Source: Myxococcus fulvus
GTDB lineage: Bacteria > Myxococcota > Myxococcia > Myxococcales > Myxococcaceae
DNA length: 64,000 bases
NCBI RefSeq assembly: GCF_900111765.1
Contig: NZ_FOIB01000016.1
Span: 124,001-188,000 of the forward strand
Reading direction: 5' to 3'
This document shows positions 25,434 to 34,446 of this stretch, one piece after another (positions within the stretch are counted from its first letter, which is position 1; the number at the start of each line of letters is the position of its first letter). Below the pieces are notes generated by a model. It saw only the letters and a program-made list of their open reading frames with translations, had not been told where the DNA came from and did no database searches. Made by a program: the position numbers and the translations under genes.

Positions 25434-25734
25434 GGTCACGGCCTCCCTTCGTCCTTGGAAGATGGGCCCTGCCCACCCATGGACAACCAGCGACAGGGCA
25501 GGCCGGCGCACGGGGAGCAAGCCACCGGGAAGGCGCCCCTTCGGCTCCAGGCACGGCAACACACCTGCCTGCCGCCGCGAATCGGGCGATAGTGCGGCCC
25601 CACCCCGGCTCCGGAGCACGGCCATCACGACGAAATCCCCCGAGGAGACGCCCACCCAACCCGGGTTTCGTGTTCCGAACTGGCCCCCGCCCGCCAACGC
25701 CCTGAGCGCGCCCGCTCCGGAGCTGCTCGCGCCG

Positions 25735-26925
25735 GTGACAGGGGTCCCCGCCGGAACACCGCTCCAGCAGAACCGGTTCATCACCGAGGGCTACACGCGC
25801 CTGGCGCGCACGCTCCAGGAGCTGGTGGACCCGGAGTTCCATCCGACGCACGGCAGCCAGGCCGCCCCCGGCTGGTTCGCCTTCGCCATCCATGCCTCGC
25901 ACGAGGCCGGCAAGGGCATGCTCGGCGCGGCCATCGCCCGGCGCATCATCGACCTCGCGCAGGGCGAGGCCCTCCCCAGCCCCGCCCGGACCTATGACCG
26001 CATGGGCCTCACGGGCACCGCGCGGCAGGGCGCGGAGAAGCTCTCCGAGGCCCTGGGTGGACACGGCCTGCCCCAGGACGCGGCCACCGCGCTCGGCGCG
26101 CTCGCGGGGGCCATGAACCTGGAGCCGCTCGGGGACCCGCGCACGCTCTGGGCCACCACGCACCGCTTCGCGCGGCTGTTCTTCCAGGCCCCGGGCATCC
26201 TCCCGCTCGACAAGGCGGAGTCGCTCGCCATCACCCTGGAGCGCATGCTCAACGAGGGCAACGTCGCCATCTTCACCGACATCGGCGGCGCGGCCCTACG
26301 CTACCTCGACTGGAGACCCGACACGGGCGGCGTCACCCCCGAGCGCGTGCTGAGCGACTTCACCCTCGCGGGCGCGAAGCCCGAAGAGTCCCAGCACGCC
26401 TTCACCGTCCTCCAGGGCCTCACCCACCAGACGCCCGCGCCCTCCGACTTCGCGCGCCGCTTCCCGGGCATGTCCGCCGTGAGCCTCGTGGTGGCCGGCT
26501 TCGCCCTGCTGGAGCGCGCCAGACAATGTCCCGGCCCCGCCGCGCGGGATGCGCTCATCCAGGTCGCCAACAACTGCTTCGCCTGGCGCGAGCAGGCCGA
26601 CGCCGTGCAACCCGCCTTCACGCCTCCCGAGCGGCTCCCCGGTGAAATCTCCCGCGCGGACCTCATGCTGGCGATGACGCCGCTGCTGCGCCTGGAGCTG
26701 GGCACGGTGGCGTGGAACTTCGCCGACTACGCGACCACACAGCGCGACCGGGATGACAACCCGCTCACCTCGAAGCCCACCGAGTACAACTGGGCCCTGC
26801 TCGCGGACCGCTGGCCCGCAATCCTCACCGCCTTCGAGCTGGGCTACCGCCACCCCTCGGCGCTCTGGACGCTCCCCACGCCCTTCACCTCCGGGGATGA
26901 CGAGGTCCGCCGGCGCCTCGGCTGA
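25735..26925 (+). CDS. Conserved-looking helical hypothetical protein
   Basis: About 396 residues if the GTG at 25735 is used. The frame is open from 25360 and overlaps the divergent lipoprotein gene, so part of the upstream region cannot be coding; the true start is probably between about 25600 and 25735. The protein is soluble and alpha-helical, with recurring helix-turn-helix-like repeats (ITEGYTRLARTLQELVDPEF, HASHEAGKGMLGAAIARRII) and a well-structured C-terminus. No catalytic motif or signal peptide. I do not recognise it. Codon use is normal, so it is a real gene. Confidence 0.75.
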   Translation: MTGVPAGTPLQQNRFITEGYTRLARTLQELVDPEFHPTHGSQAAPGWFAFAIHASHEAGKGMLGAAIARRIIDLAQGEALPSPARTYDRMGLTGTARQGAEKLSEALGGHGLPQDAATALGALAGAMNLEPLGDPRTLWATTHRFARLFFQAPGILPLDKAESLAITLERMLNEGNVAIFTDIGGAALRYLDWRPDTGGVTPERVLSDFTLAGAKPEESQHAFTVLQGLTHQTPAPSDFARRFPGMSAVSLVVAGFALLERARQCPGPAARDALIQVANNCFAWREQADAVQPAFTPPERLPGEISRADLMLAMTPLLRLELGTVAWNFADYATTQRDRDDNPLTSKPTEYNWALLADRWPAILTAFELGYRHPSALWTLPTPFTSGDDEVRRRLG

Positions 26926-26991
26926 CGCGGCGGCGGAGCGCGTCGGAAATGCGCGTTGAAACTTCCCGCGCCCTCGCCGCACTGAAGGGAC

Positions 26992-27012
26992 GCCGGGCCA
27001 TACGCGCCCGGC
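26992..27012 (+). terminator. Terminator-like hairpin
   Basis: GCCGGGC-CATACGC-GCCCGGC, a 7-bp perfect stem about 65 bases after the stop at 26925 and before the next gene. No T-run follows. Tentative. Confidence 0.35.
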
Positions 27013-27070
27013 CCCTCGGTGGCGCGGGCCGCCCGCGCCCGGGGTGTGTCTTCATTCCGGGAGTCGCGTC

Positions 27071-28396
27071 GTGCACAAAGCATCCGTGTGGGTGAGCCTC
27101 GTCGTGGGGCTCGTGTTGGGGTTCGTGGGAGGACGCTCTTTCGCGCCCGCGCCCGCCAAGGTCGCGGAAGCTCCGCGCACGCCGTCCGCGGCCGCCGCCG
27201 CCCCGACCGCCGCCCGGCAGCGGCCTCCCATCTCGCCCGTCGTCTACAAGGTCCCCGTGGATGGCTCGCTCATCCAGGGCTCCGAGTCCGCGCTCGTCAC
27301 GCTGGTGGAGTTCTCCGACTACGAGTGCCCCTTCTGCTCGCGCGGCCACGGCACCGTGAAGCAGCTCCAGCAGCGCTATGGCGACAAGCTGCGCCTGGTG
27401 ATGAAGCACCACCCGCTGGACCGGCACCCGCGCGCCCGGCCGTCCGCCATCGCCGCGCTGGCCGCCGGGGAGCAGGGCAGGTTCTGGGAGTACCACGACG
27501 TCATCTTCGCCAACCCGCGCGCGCAGCAGGAGGAGGACCTGGAGCGCTACGCGAAGCAGTTGGGGCTGGATGTGGAGCGCTGGAAGAAGGACCGCATGGA
27601 CCCGAAGCACGCCGAGCGCGTGCGTCGCGACGAGACGCTGGCGATTCAAGTCGGCGCCACCGGCACCCCGGCCTTCTTCATCAACGGACGCTTCATCAAC
27701 GGCGCGCAGCCGGTGGAGGTCTTCACCGGCGTCGTCGACGAGGAGCTGGCGAAGGCGGAGGCGCTGGTGAAGGGCGGCGTGCCGCGCGCGGAGGTCTACG
27801 CGCGCACCATCGAGCGCGGCGTGGACCGTCCGCCCGCGCCGCCCGCGCCCGAGGAGGCGCCTCGCCAGCAGGTGGAGGTGGGCAAGGCGCCCTCGCGCGG
27901 CCCCGCCAACGCGCCCGTCACGCTGGTGGCCTGGTCGGACTTCGAGTGCCCGTTCTGCTCGCGCGCCGTGCCCACGCTCAAGACGCTGGAGAAGGAGTAC
28001 GAGGGCAAGCTGCGCGTGGCCTTCAAACACCAGCCGCTGCCCAACCACCCGAACGCGAAGCTCGCGGCCGCGGCGTCCCTGGCGGCGCATGAGCAGGGGA
28101 AGTTCTGGGAGTTCCACGACCTGCTCTTCGCCAACCAGCGCCAGCTCGAGCGGCCCGCGCTGGAGGGCTACGCGAAGCAGCTGGGGCTGGACGTGGCGCG
28201 CTTCAACAAGGCGCTCGACTCCGGGAAGTTCGACGCCGTCATCGCCGAGGACTCGCGCGAGGGCACGCGCGTGGGCGCCGGGGGGACGCCCACGTTCTTC
28301 ATCAACGGCCGGCCCATCCTCGGCGCGGTGCCGGTGGACCAGTTCCGCCGCGTCATCGACGAGGAGCTGAAGAAGGCCGGCGTGGCCACCCGCTAG
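27071..28396 (+). CDS. Exported protein with two tandem DsbA-like thioredoxin domains
   Basis: 441 residues. The GTG at 27071 is preceded by GGGAG at good spacing. An N-terminal hydrophobic anchor or signal (WVSLVVGLVLGFVGG) and a Pro/Ala-rich spacer precede two homologous Thioredoxin_4/DsbA-like domains (about residues 60-240 and 275-441). Each has a CPFC active site (DYECPFCSRG and DFECPFCSRA) and a cis-Pro loop (GATGTPAFFING and GAGGTPTFFING). It would form or isomerise disulfides in the periplasm, or supply them to exported proteins. A fused pair of such domains is less usual than single ones. No DsbB partner is adjacent. Confidence 0.92.
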   Translation: MHKASVWVSLVVGLVLGFVGGRSFAPAPAKVAEAPRTPSAAAAAPTAARQRPPISPVVYKVPVDGSLIQGSESALVTLVEFSDYECPFCSRGHGTVKQLQQRYGDKLRLVMKHHPLDRHPRARPSAIAALAAGEQGRFWEYHDVIFANPRAQQEEDLERYAKQLGLDVERWKKDRMDPKHAERVRRDETLAIQVGATGTPAFFINGRFINGAQPVEVFTGVVDEELAKAEALVKGGVPRAEVYARTIERGVDRPPAPPAPEEAPRQQVEVGKAPSRGPANAPVTLVAWSDFECPFCSRAVPTLKTLEKEYEGKLRVAFKHQPLPNHPNAKLAAAASLAAHEQGKFWEFHDLLFANQRQLERPALEGYAKQLGLDVARFNKALDSGKFDAVIAEDSREGTRVGAGGTPTFFINGRPILGAVPVDQFRRVIDEELKKAGVATR

Positions 28397-28407
28397 CGCG
28401 ACTCCGT

Positions 28408-28446
28408 GCCCCGCGTCACCGCGCCGTCACGGCGGGGGCGCGGGGC
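28408..28446. terminator. Hairpin at convergent gene ends
   Basis: GCCCCGCG (28408-28415) pairs with CGCGGGGC (28439-28446) between and partly inside the ends of the convergent genes stopping at 28396 (plus) and 28416 (minus). It may terminate both. Confidence 0.4.
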
Positions 28447-29630
28447 TTCGGCACCAGGAACAGCAGCCGGCCCTTCTGCTTCATCATGCCGGCGGCAAGC
28501 TCCGCCTGGGAGCCTCGGCCCCAGAAGACATCCACGCGGCCCGCGCCCCGGATGGCGCCGCCCGTGTCCTGGTTGAAGACGAAGCGCGACAACGGCCGCC
28601 ACTGCACCGAGCCGTCCGCCATCCGCACCGGATGGTCCGTGTGGATGAAGGCGAGGCCCCCCTTCGGGAACAGGCGCGCGTCGGTGGCGATGGAGCGCCC
28701 CGGCGTCACCTCGCGCCCCAGTGAGCCCACCGCCGCTCCTGGCAGGAAGCGGAAGAAGACATAGGACTCGTTGTAGTCGAGCACACGCTCGCGCTCGTTC
28801 GGGTTCGCCGCGAGCCACGCGCGCAAGGCCTGCATGGACATCTGCTCGCGAGGGATGGCGCCCTCCTGGATGAGCAGCGCGCCGATGCTGCGGTACGGGC
28901 GGCCGTTCGACGCGGCGTAGCCCACGCGGCGCTCGGTGCCGTCGATGAGGCGCAGCGTGCCGCTGCCCTGCACCTCCATGAAGAACAGCGACACCGGGTC
29001 CCTCACCCACGCGAGCTCCAGCTTGCGCTGGCCCAGCTTGCCGCCGCGAATCTCGGCGCGGTTCCAGTAGGGGACGACGCGCTTGCCCTCGAGTCGGCCG
29101 AAGACGCGCTCGGAGGCGAAGCGCTCCGCGAAGGGCTCCAGCGGGACCTCGATGAGGTCGTCCGGCGCGGAGAGCACGGGGATGCGGTACTCGTCCGTGG
29201 GCGCGAGGCTCGCTTCGATGACCGGCTCGTAATAGCCGGTGAAGAGCACCGTGCCGTCCTCGCCGCCCGCGGACTCCAGCAGCTCGAAGTCCTCCATCAC
29301 CGCCTTGGACACGTCGAGCGACGACATGCCGTCGGTCAGTCGCGCGCGCAGCCGCTCCAGCGCGGAGATCAGCTCACCGGCCGTCACCTCGCGAGGGCCA
29401 TAGACGAAGCGGTGGTCCACGGGCCGGGTCCGCAGCCAGATGAGGCTCTGGTCCAACGCCACGCGCAGCGACGCCGGGTCCGCGTCGTCCATGAGCGCGA
29501 CGTTGGAGGCGAGCTCGGCGACCAGCGCGTCTTGCGGACGCGTGACTGCGGGACGGGGCGCACGTGCGCACGCGGCGCAGACGAGCAGCAGGCACAGCAA
29601 CCCAAGGCGACGAGAGGACCAGGTGGGCAT
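28416..29630 (-). CDS. mltA: Membrane-bound lytic murein transglycosylase A
   Basis: 404 residues; the start at 29630 is chosen because it gives a lipoprotein signal (LLVCAAC) with GAGGGTG before it, although the frame is open much further upstream. The MltA domain includes VLFTGYYEPVIEAS and FFMEVQGSGTLRLIDG with AASNGRPYRSIGALLI. The C-terminal 3D domain (NQDTGGAIRGAGRVDVFWGRG) supplies the catalytic-type Asp. It cleaves peptidoglycan glycan strands to anhydromuropeptides at the outer membrane during wall turnover. It stands alone. Confidence 0.93.
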   Translation of the reverse strand: MPTWSSRRLGLLCLLLVCAACARAPRPAVTRPQDALVAELASNVALMDDADPASLRVALDQSLIWLRTRPVDHRFVYGPREVTAGELISALERLRARLTDGMSSLDVSKAVMEDFELLESAGGEDGTVLFTGYYEPVIEASLAPTDEYRIPVLSAPDDLIEVPLEPFAERFASERVFGRLEGKRVVPYWNRAEIRGGKLGQRKLELAWVRDPVSLFFMEVQGSGTLRLIDGTERRVGYAASNGRPYRSIGALLIQEGAIPREQMSMQALRAWLAANPNERERVLDYNESYVFFRFLPGAAVGSLGREVTPGRSIATDARLFPKGGLAFIHTDHPVRMADGSVQWRPLSRFVFNQDTGGAIRGAGRVDVFWGRGSQAELAAGMMKQKGRLLFLVPKPRAPAVTAR

Positions 29631-29843
29631 CACCCTCGTACCTACTCCACCCCGTGCACGGGCGACACTTCCGGAGCGGCGGCGTGCCGGTCCTCCTGGG
29701 TCCCGCGACACGCACCGGGCCCGCAAGCCGTCCACCCCGGCACTCAGGCGAGCAGCCCCTGGCGTCACCGCGCGAGCATCACCCCCATCCTTTCCGCACA
29801 CGTCGGGCGCGGCCATCCCGGCCGGCCCTCGGGAGGATTCATC

Positions 29844-30200
29844 GTGAACGCAATGAAAGTGGCGAAGGTGCTCGGATGGGTGAGCATCGGACTGGGGTTG
29901 AGTGAGCTGGTGGCGCCCGGCGCGCTGGCCCGCTTCCTCGGCGTGCGACGAGGCACCGGACTGCTGCGCGCCTATGGCCTGCGCGAAATCGCGGCGGGGG
30001 TCGGCATCCTGACCCGCGCCAATCCCACGCCGTGGGTCTGGGCCCGCGTGGGCGGAGACCTGCTGGACCTCGCGAGCCTCGGCCCGGCGGTGAAGCACAG
30101 CCCTCGCAAGGAGAACGTCACGGGCGCCGTCGCCTTCGTCCTCGGCGCCACCGCCGTGGATGCGTGGTGCGCCCGACGGCTCAGCGCCGCGAACATCTGA
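29844..30200 (+). CDS. Small membrane protein (DUF4267/cyclase-dehydrase N-terminal type)
   Basis: 118 residues from a GTG at 29844 with GGGAGGATTCATC upstream. Three or four hydrophobic segments: KVLGWVSIGLGLSELVAPGA, LREIAAGVGILT, RVGGDLLDLASLG and AVAFVLGATAVDAW. It resembles the membrane module often found in front of SRPBCC (cyclase/dehydrase) domains or as a stand-alone DUF4267-like protein. It has no known enzymatic role and there is no SRPBCC gene next to it. Confidence 0.7.
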   Translation: MNAMKVAKVLGWVSIGLGLSELVAPGALARFLGVRRGTGLLRAYGLREIAAGVGILTRANPTPWVWARVGGDLLDLASLGPAVKHSPRKENVTGAVAFVLGATAVDAWCARRLSAANI

Positions 30201-30581
30201 CGCGAATGCCTCACCGCCCCGTGAGCCCGCGCTCCGGGGCGGAGCCGCCGCCTCGGAGCTCCTCCGCCATCGCAACACATCTTCGCGCGTCGATGCCCAG
30301 GGAAACGTGCAGCGCCTCGCGCCCTGTGGACCTCATGCGCGGAGGGCTCGACTTCTCTTCCTGCGGACAGGAGCCGTGAGTCACCGTCGCAGGTGGCACC
30401 GGCGAGGCGCCGCGCCCGATGGGTCGACCGAGCTGACCCCTCGCGGCCATGACCTGCCCCCGTCGCGGGTGGCGCACCCACGCGGCGCGGTGGTGGGTGA
30501 ATCGACACCTCCCTGTCATCCGGCAACGACCTGAATCCTGACGTGCCCGCGTATGGAAGGATTGTCTCCCCTTCCCCCGCG
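30201..30581. other. Intergenic region, nothing recognised
   Basis: 381 bp before the TonB-dependent receptor gene. It should contain the receptor promoter. I see no iron-box-like palindrome, no strong hairpin and no plausible small gene. Confidence 0.4.
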
Positions 30582-33224
30582 ATGACACGCCTCGGCCTCC
30601 TCTTCCTGCTGCTCCTGGGTGCCCTCCCGGCACGGGCCTCGTCTCCCGACGAGCCCTCGGCCCTCGTGCCTCCCACCCTCGCCCAGGACGCCCCCGCGCG
30701 GCTCCCCGAGGGCCAGGGCCTCGACGCGCCTGTCTCCGTGGAGCTGGAGCTGACCCTCGACGAGGCGGGCGAAGTCGTCGAGGCCCGCGTCATCGGTGAG
30801 CCGCCAGCCGCGCTCGCCCGCGCCGCGCTGCACGCCGCGCCTCGCCTGCGCTTCCACCCCGCCACCTCGCAGGGCCACCCCGTCGCCGTTCGCGTCCCCT
30901 TCACCTACCGCTTCGAGCCCCCGCCCGTGGAGGACACCCGCGCGGTGCTCACCGGCCGCGTGCGCGCGAAGGGCAGCCGCAAGCCGCTCGCTGGCGCCAT
31001 CATCCGCACCCACGCTGCGACGGTCGAAGCCGACGCCCAGGGCCTGTTCCGGCTGGAGCTCCCCCCCGGCGAGCACGCACTGAAAATCACGTCGCCCGGC
31101 CACCGCCTGCTGTACCTCACCGAGACGCTCGAGGCCCGACAGCGGCTGGAGGTGCTCTACACGCTGGAGCCCCTCGCGGTGAATCCCTACGAGACGGTGG
31201 TGCGCGCGGACCGGCCGCGCACCGAGGTCTCCCGCGTCACGCTGCACGAGCAGGAGCTGCGCGAGGTCCCCGGCACCATGGGCGACCCGTTCCGCGTGGT
31301 GATGCTGATGCCCGGCGTGACGACGCTCGCCTCCGGGCTCTCCTATCCCGTGGTGCGCGGCGTACAGCCCGCCGCCAGCGCCTTCTTCGTCGACGGCGTG
31401 CGCGTGCCCTTCCTCTACCACCTCATGCTCGGCAACGCGGTGGTGTACCCGGACCTCGTCGAGTCCCTCGACTTCCAGGTCGGTGTCCCCTCCGCGCGCT
31501 ACGGCAGCCTGCTGGGCGGCGCGGTGGACGCGCACGTGAGCCGGCCTCGCGAAGAGGGCCTCCACGGCAGCGCGTACGCGGACCTCATCCAGGCCGGCGC
31601 CTTCCTGGAGGTGCCCATCCCCGACACGGGCACCACCGTCGCCGCCGCCGCGCGCGTCAGCTACACGGGCCTGGTCATCACCCGCATCATCAACGCCGTC
31701 AACGCGCCCTCCTCGTACACCGCAGGCGACGGCACCGTGCGCCGCGAGTCCGGCGAGCCCAAGGTCTACGCGGACTACTGGGACTATCAGGCCCGCGTGG
31801 AGCAGCGCGTGGGCCCGGGGCAACTGCGCCTCCTCGCGCTGGGCACGTCGGACGCGGTGGGCCTCACCGCGCGCGAGCCGGAGACAGGCGACTCGGGCGG
31901 CGTGGGGCTGCTGTTCCATCGCCTGGACCTGCGGGGCCGTCACCCCCTCGCGGGAGGCGAGGCCGAGGTGGGCCTGACGCTCGGGTATGACCGGCTCGGC
32001 CTCGCCTACAGCAAGGGCATCCGTCAGCCGGGCAGCTACGAGCTCACGCAGGGCAGCGTGGCCCTGCGCGCGGGCTACACGCGGGAGCTCTCCGCGGACC
32101 TGAAGCTGGAGCTCTTCAGCCACGCGGAGCGCCGCGAGGCGAGCATGCTGGCCATCGGCCGGTTCCGCCCCGTGGGCCCCTTCGACGGGAAGGACACGTA
32201 CTCGCGCCCCGGCATCCTGGGCACCTTCGCGGGCGTGGGCACGCAGCTCACGTACACGCCCTCCGCGCGCTGGGTGGTGGTGCCGGGCCTGCGGCTCGAC
32301 AGCTACCACGGCTTCGGGGACCGGACGCGGCTGGCGGTGGAGCCTCGGCTCGCCGTGCGCCACGCGCTCACCGAGAGCCTCACGCTGAAGGCCGGCGCGG
32401 GCCTGTATCACCAGCCCGCCACCGTGCTGCTGCCCGTGCCCGCGGGCGAGATGCTCGCGTTGGAGCGCGGGCTCCAACGCGCGGCGCAGTTCTCGCTCGG
32501 CGCGGAGTGGCGCCCCAGCAACGGCTGGGAGGTGACGGCGGAGGGCTACTTCAACCCGCTGTTGCGCACGCTGGAGTTCAACTTCGAGGACGTGCTCAGC
32601 AACCTGCGCCGCCGGGGACTCGAGGCCGAGGACGTGGAGCGCCACGGCCACAGCTACGGCCTGGAATTGATGGTGCGCCGGCCCCTGGGCCGCCGCTGGT
32701 TCGGCTGGCTCACGTATGGCTTCAACCAGAGCAAGCGCTTCGAGCGCTACGCGAAGGTGGGCCCGAATGGCGAGGAGCTCGGCATGACCGAGGGGTATCT
32801 GCCCTACACCTTCGAGCAGGCGCACTCCGTCAACGCCGCGCTCAGCTACCGCTTCGACTTCGTCACCCTCGGCGCGGTGGCGCACTTCAACACCGGCCGA
32901 CCAGAGACGGGCCAGTTCGGCTACCGCACCATGCGCGAGGGCGTGGACGCGGACGGCGAGCCCGAGTGGAAGCCCGTGGGCCGGGGCGCGGTGGACCGGC
33001 TGCCCGCGTTCTTCCGGCTCGACTTCCGCGCCTCGCGCACCCTCGTCTTCGATTCGTTCCTGCTCGACGTGTACCTGGATGTCTTCAACGTCACCGCGCG
33101 CAGCGAGGTGCTCACGCGGGACTACGGCTACGAGGGCGAGGACGGCCAGCCCGTGCGCCTGAAGCGCAAGGACTTCGGCATCCCGGTGATTCTGCCCACG
33201 CTCGGTGCCAAGGGGACCTTCTGA
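30582..33224 (+). CDS. TonB-dependent receptor with an N-terminal TonB-like domain
   Basis: 880 residues. The start at 30582 gives a clean signal peptide (LGLLFLLLLGALPARA); the frame opens at a GTG at 30543. After the signal comes a TonB C-terminal-like module (~45-115: VSVELELTLDEAGEVVEARV ... AAPRLRFHPATSQGHPVAVR). Next is a carboxypeptidase-regulatory-like beta sandwich (~125-200), a plug domain (~215-330, with GDPFRVVMLMPGV and YPVVRGVQPAASAFFVDGVR) and a 22-strand-type outer-membrane barrel ending in an aromatic residue (KGTF). It imports or senses a large ligand. Its lipoprotein partner gene starts two bases after the stop. Confidence 0.9.
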   Translation: MTRLGLLFLLLLGALPARASSPDEPSALVPPTLAQDAPARLPEGQGLDAPVSVELELTLDEAGEVVEARVIGEPPAALARAALHAAPRLRFHPATSQGHPVAVRVPFTYRFEPPPVEDTRAVLTGRVRAKGSRKPLAGAIIRTHAATVEADAQGLFRLELPPGEHALKITSPGHRLLYLTETLEARQRLEVLYTLEPLAVNPYETVVRADRPRTEVSRVTLHEQELREVPGTMGDPFRVVMLMPGVTTLASGLSYPVVRGVQPAASAFFVDGVRVPFLYHLMLGNAVVYPDLVESLDFQVGVPSARYGSLLGGAVDAHVSRPREEGLHGSAYADLIQAGAFLEVPIPDTGTTVAAAARVSYTGLVITRIINAVNAPSSYTAGDGTVRRESGEPKVYADYWDYQARVEQRVGPGQLRLLALGTSDAVGLTAREPETGDSGGVGLLFHRLDLRGRHPLAGGEAEVGLTLGYDRLGLAYSKGIRQPGSYELTQGSVALRAGYTRELSADLKLELFSHAERREASMLAIGRFRPVGPFDGKDTYSRPGILGTFAGVGTQLTYTPSARWVVVPGLRLDSYHGFGDRTRLAVEPRLAVRHALTESLTLKAGAGLYHQPATVLLPVPAGEMLALERGLQRAAQFSLGAEWRPSNGWEVTAEGYFNPLLRTLEFNFEDVLSNLRRRGLEAEDVERHGHSYGLELMVRRPLGRRWFGWLTYGFNQSKRFERYAKVGPNGEELGMTEGYLPYTFEQAHSVNAALSYRFDFVTLGAVAHFNTGRPETGQFGYRTMREGVDADGEPEWKPVGRGAVDRLPAFFRLDFRASRTLVFDSFLLDVYLDVFNVTARSEVLTRDYGYEGEDGQPVRLKRKDFGIPVILPTLGAKGTF

Positions 33225-33225
33225 C

Positions 33226-34413
33226 ATGCGCATGCGTCACGCCCTGCCCCTCGTCCTCCTCGCCTCCGGCTGCGCGCTGGAGCCGGAGACTCCCGTCTTC
33301 CTCTCCGGCACCGTGCTGGAGACCGACGGCACACCCTGGCGCGGCGGCCCGCTGACGCTGATGCGCCCGCGCAAGCTCCCGGGCACCCAGCCGCTCCCGG
33401 GCGAGCCTCCCACCGGCCAACCCACGCTGGCCTACGAGCCGTGGGCCCAGGTCACACCGGACGCGGACGGCCTGTTCCTGCACGAGCTGTCCGCGCGAGA
33501 CACCGGCGCGGACCTGCTGGAGCGCCCCTCCCCCTGGGCCAGCCTCAAGAACTTCCAGCTCCACCTGCCCCCCGTGGACGGCGCGAGGGACTTCCTCGCC
33601 ATCCACTTCATGCTGGACGTGGACCTGCCGCCGCTGCGCCGCTGGGACAGTCGCGTCCAAGCCCATCCGGACGCCACTGGCGTGAGGCTGTCGTGGGTCG
33701 ACGTGCCCGCGCTGGCGGACATCCCCCCGCATCTCTACTCGGTGCAGGCCCGCGGTGAGTGGGGCGTGGTGTGGACCCAGGACACGCGCTCCGGCGAGGC
33801 CTTCCTGGGGCCGGAGATGCTGGAGGACTTCGCGCCGCCGCTCGCGTACGTGCAGGCCCACGCGCGCGGACAGCGCTCGTGGATCCAGAGCGTGCTCGAA
33901 TACACGGACGTGCACGAGGCACCCCCGGTGCCGCTGCCCTTCACCGGCGTCGTCCCCGTCAGCCGGGGACAGCCGTGTGAGACGGACGCCGTGGTGGACC
34001 CGTGCCCCTTCACCGACGGGAAGCTCGAGTCGAAGCGGGTGCCCATCTCGCGCTTCGGCTCACTGGAGGACGAGCTCGTCCTCCGGCTGCGCGAGCCCAC
34101 CCGCCCGCGACGGGTGCTGATTCGTGGCCACACCGGCACGCGTCCCCAGGAGGTCTTCCACGTGGAGGGCTCGCTGGAGGGCGGAGCCTGGGTGGTGCTG
34201 GGCCAGAGCGCTCCCGCGTCGGAGCTGGGAGACGCGCCCTACACGGATGACGTCAACACGCAGTTCTCGTTCGAGCGGGACGTGGACATCCCCCTGGCCG
34301 AGGGCGCGCCGCTCGTGGACAAGGTGCGGGTGTACTCACTCGGCTCCGTCCCGGGGCTGCCCACGCCGTCCCGCGGCTACTTCACCCAGCTGCGCGAGGT
34401 GTCCATCTTCTGA
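33226..34413 (+). CDS. Lipoprotein partner of the TonB-dependent receptor
   Basis: 395 residues. The ATG at 33226 comes one base after the receptor stop codon, so the genes form an operon. The lipoprotein signal ends in LLASGC. The mature protein is beta-rich: an initial FLSGTVLETDGTPWRGGPLT module of carboxypeptidase-regulatory type, then a long unassigned domain, and a C-terminal discoidin/jelly-roll-like segment (RVLIRGHTGTRPQEVFHVEG). It probably sits at the outer membrane and could bind the ligand for the receptor, like a SusD or other surface partner, but it shows no SusD features. Function inferred from context only. Confidence 0.78.
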   Translation: MRMRHALPLVLLASGCALEPETPVFLSGTVLETDGTPWRGGPLTLMRPRKLPGTQPLPGEPPTGQPTLAYEPWAQVTPDADGLFLHELSARDTGADLLERPSPWASLKNFQLHLPPVDGARDFLAIHFMLDVDLPPLRRWDSRVQAHPDATGVRLSWVDVPALADIPPHLYSVQARGEWGVVWTQDTRSGEAFLGPEMLEDFAPPLAYVQAHARGQRSWIQSVLEYTDVHEAPPVPLPFTGVVPVSRGQPCETDAVVDPCPFTDGKLESKRVPISRFGSLEDELVLRLREPTRPRRVLIRGHTGTRPQEVFHVEGSLEGGAWVVLGQSAPASELGDAPYTDDVNTQFSFERDVDIPLAEGAPLVDKVRVYSLGSVPGLPTPSRGYFTQLREVSIF

Positions 34414-34429
34414 GGCGAAGCGACAGACA

Positions 34430-34445
34430 CCCCGCGCGCGCGGGG
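34430..34445. terminator. Bidirectional palindromic hairpin
   Basis: CCCCGCGCGCGCGGGG is a perfect 16-base palindrome between the convergent stops at 34413 and 34447. It probably terminates both transcripts. Confidence 0.5.
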
Positions 34446-34446
34446 C

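Noticed and set aside
28416..30278. Extension of MltA to a 620-residue protein
   Set aside because: The extra N-terminal part lacks coding character and would bury the lipoprotein signal at 29630.
30516..33233. 905-residue minus-strand open frame opposite the TonB-dependent receptor
   Set aside because: It is an antisense shadow: no motifs, biased composition (Arg/Val/Glu/His/Ala), while the plus strand encodes an unmistakable receptor.
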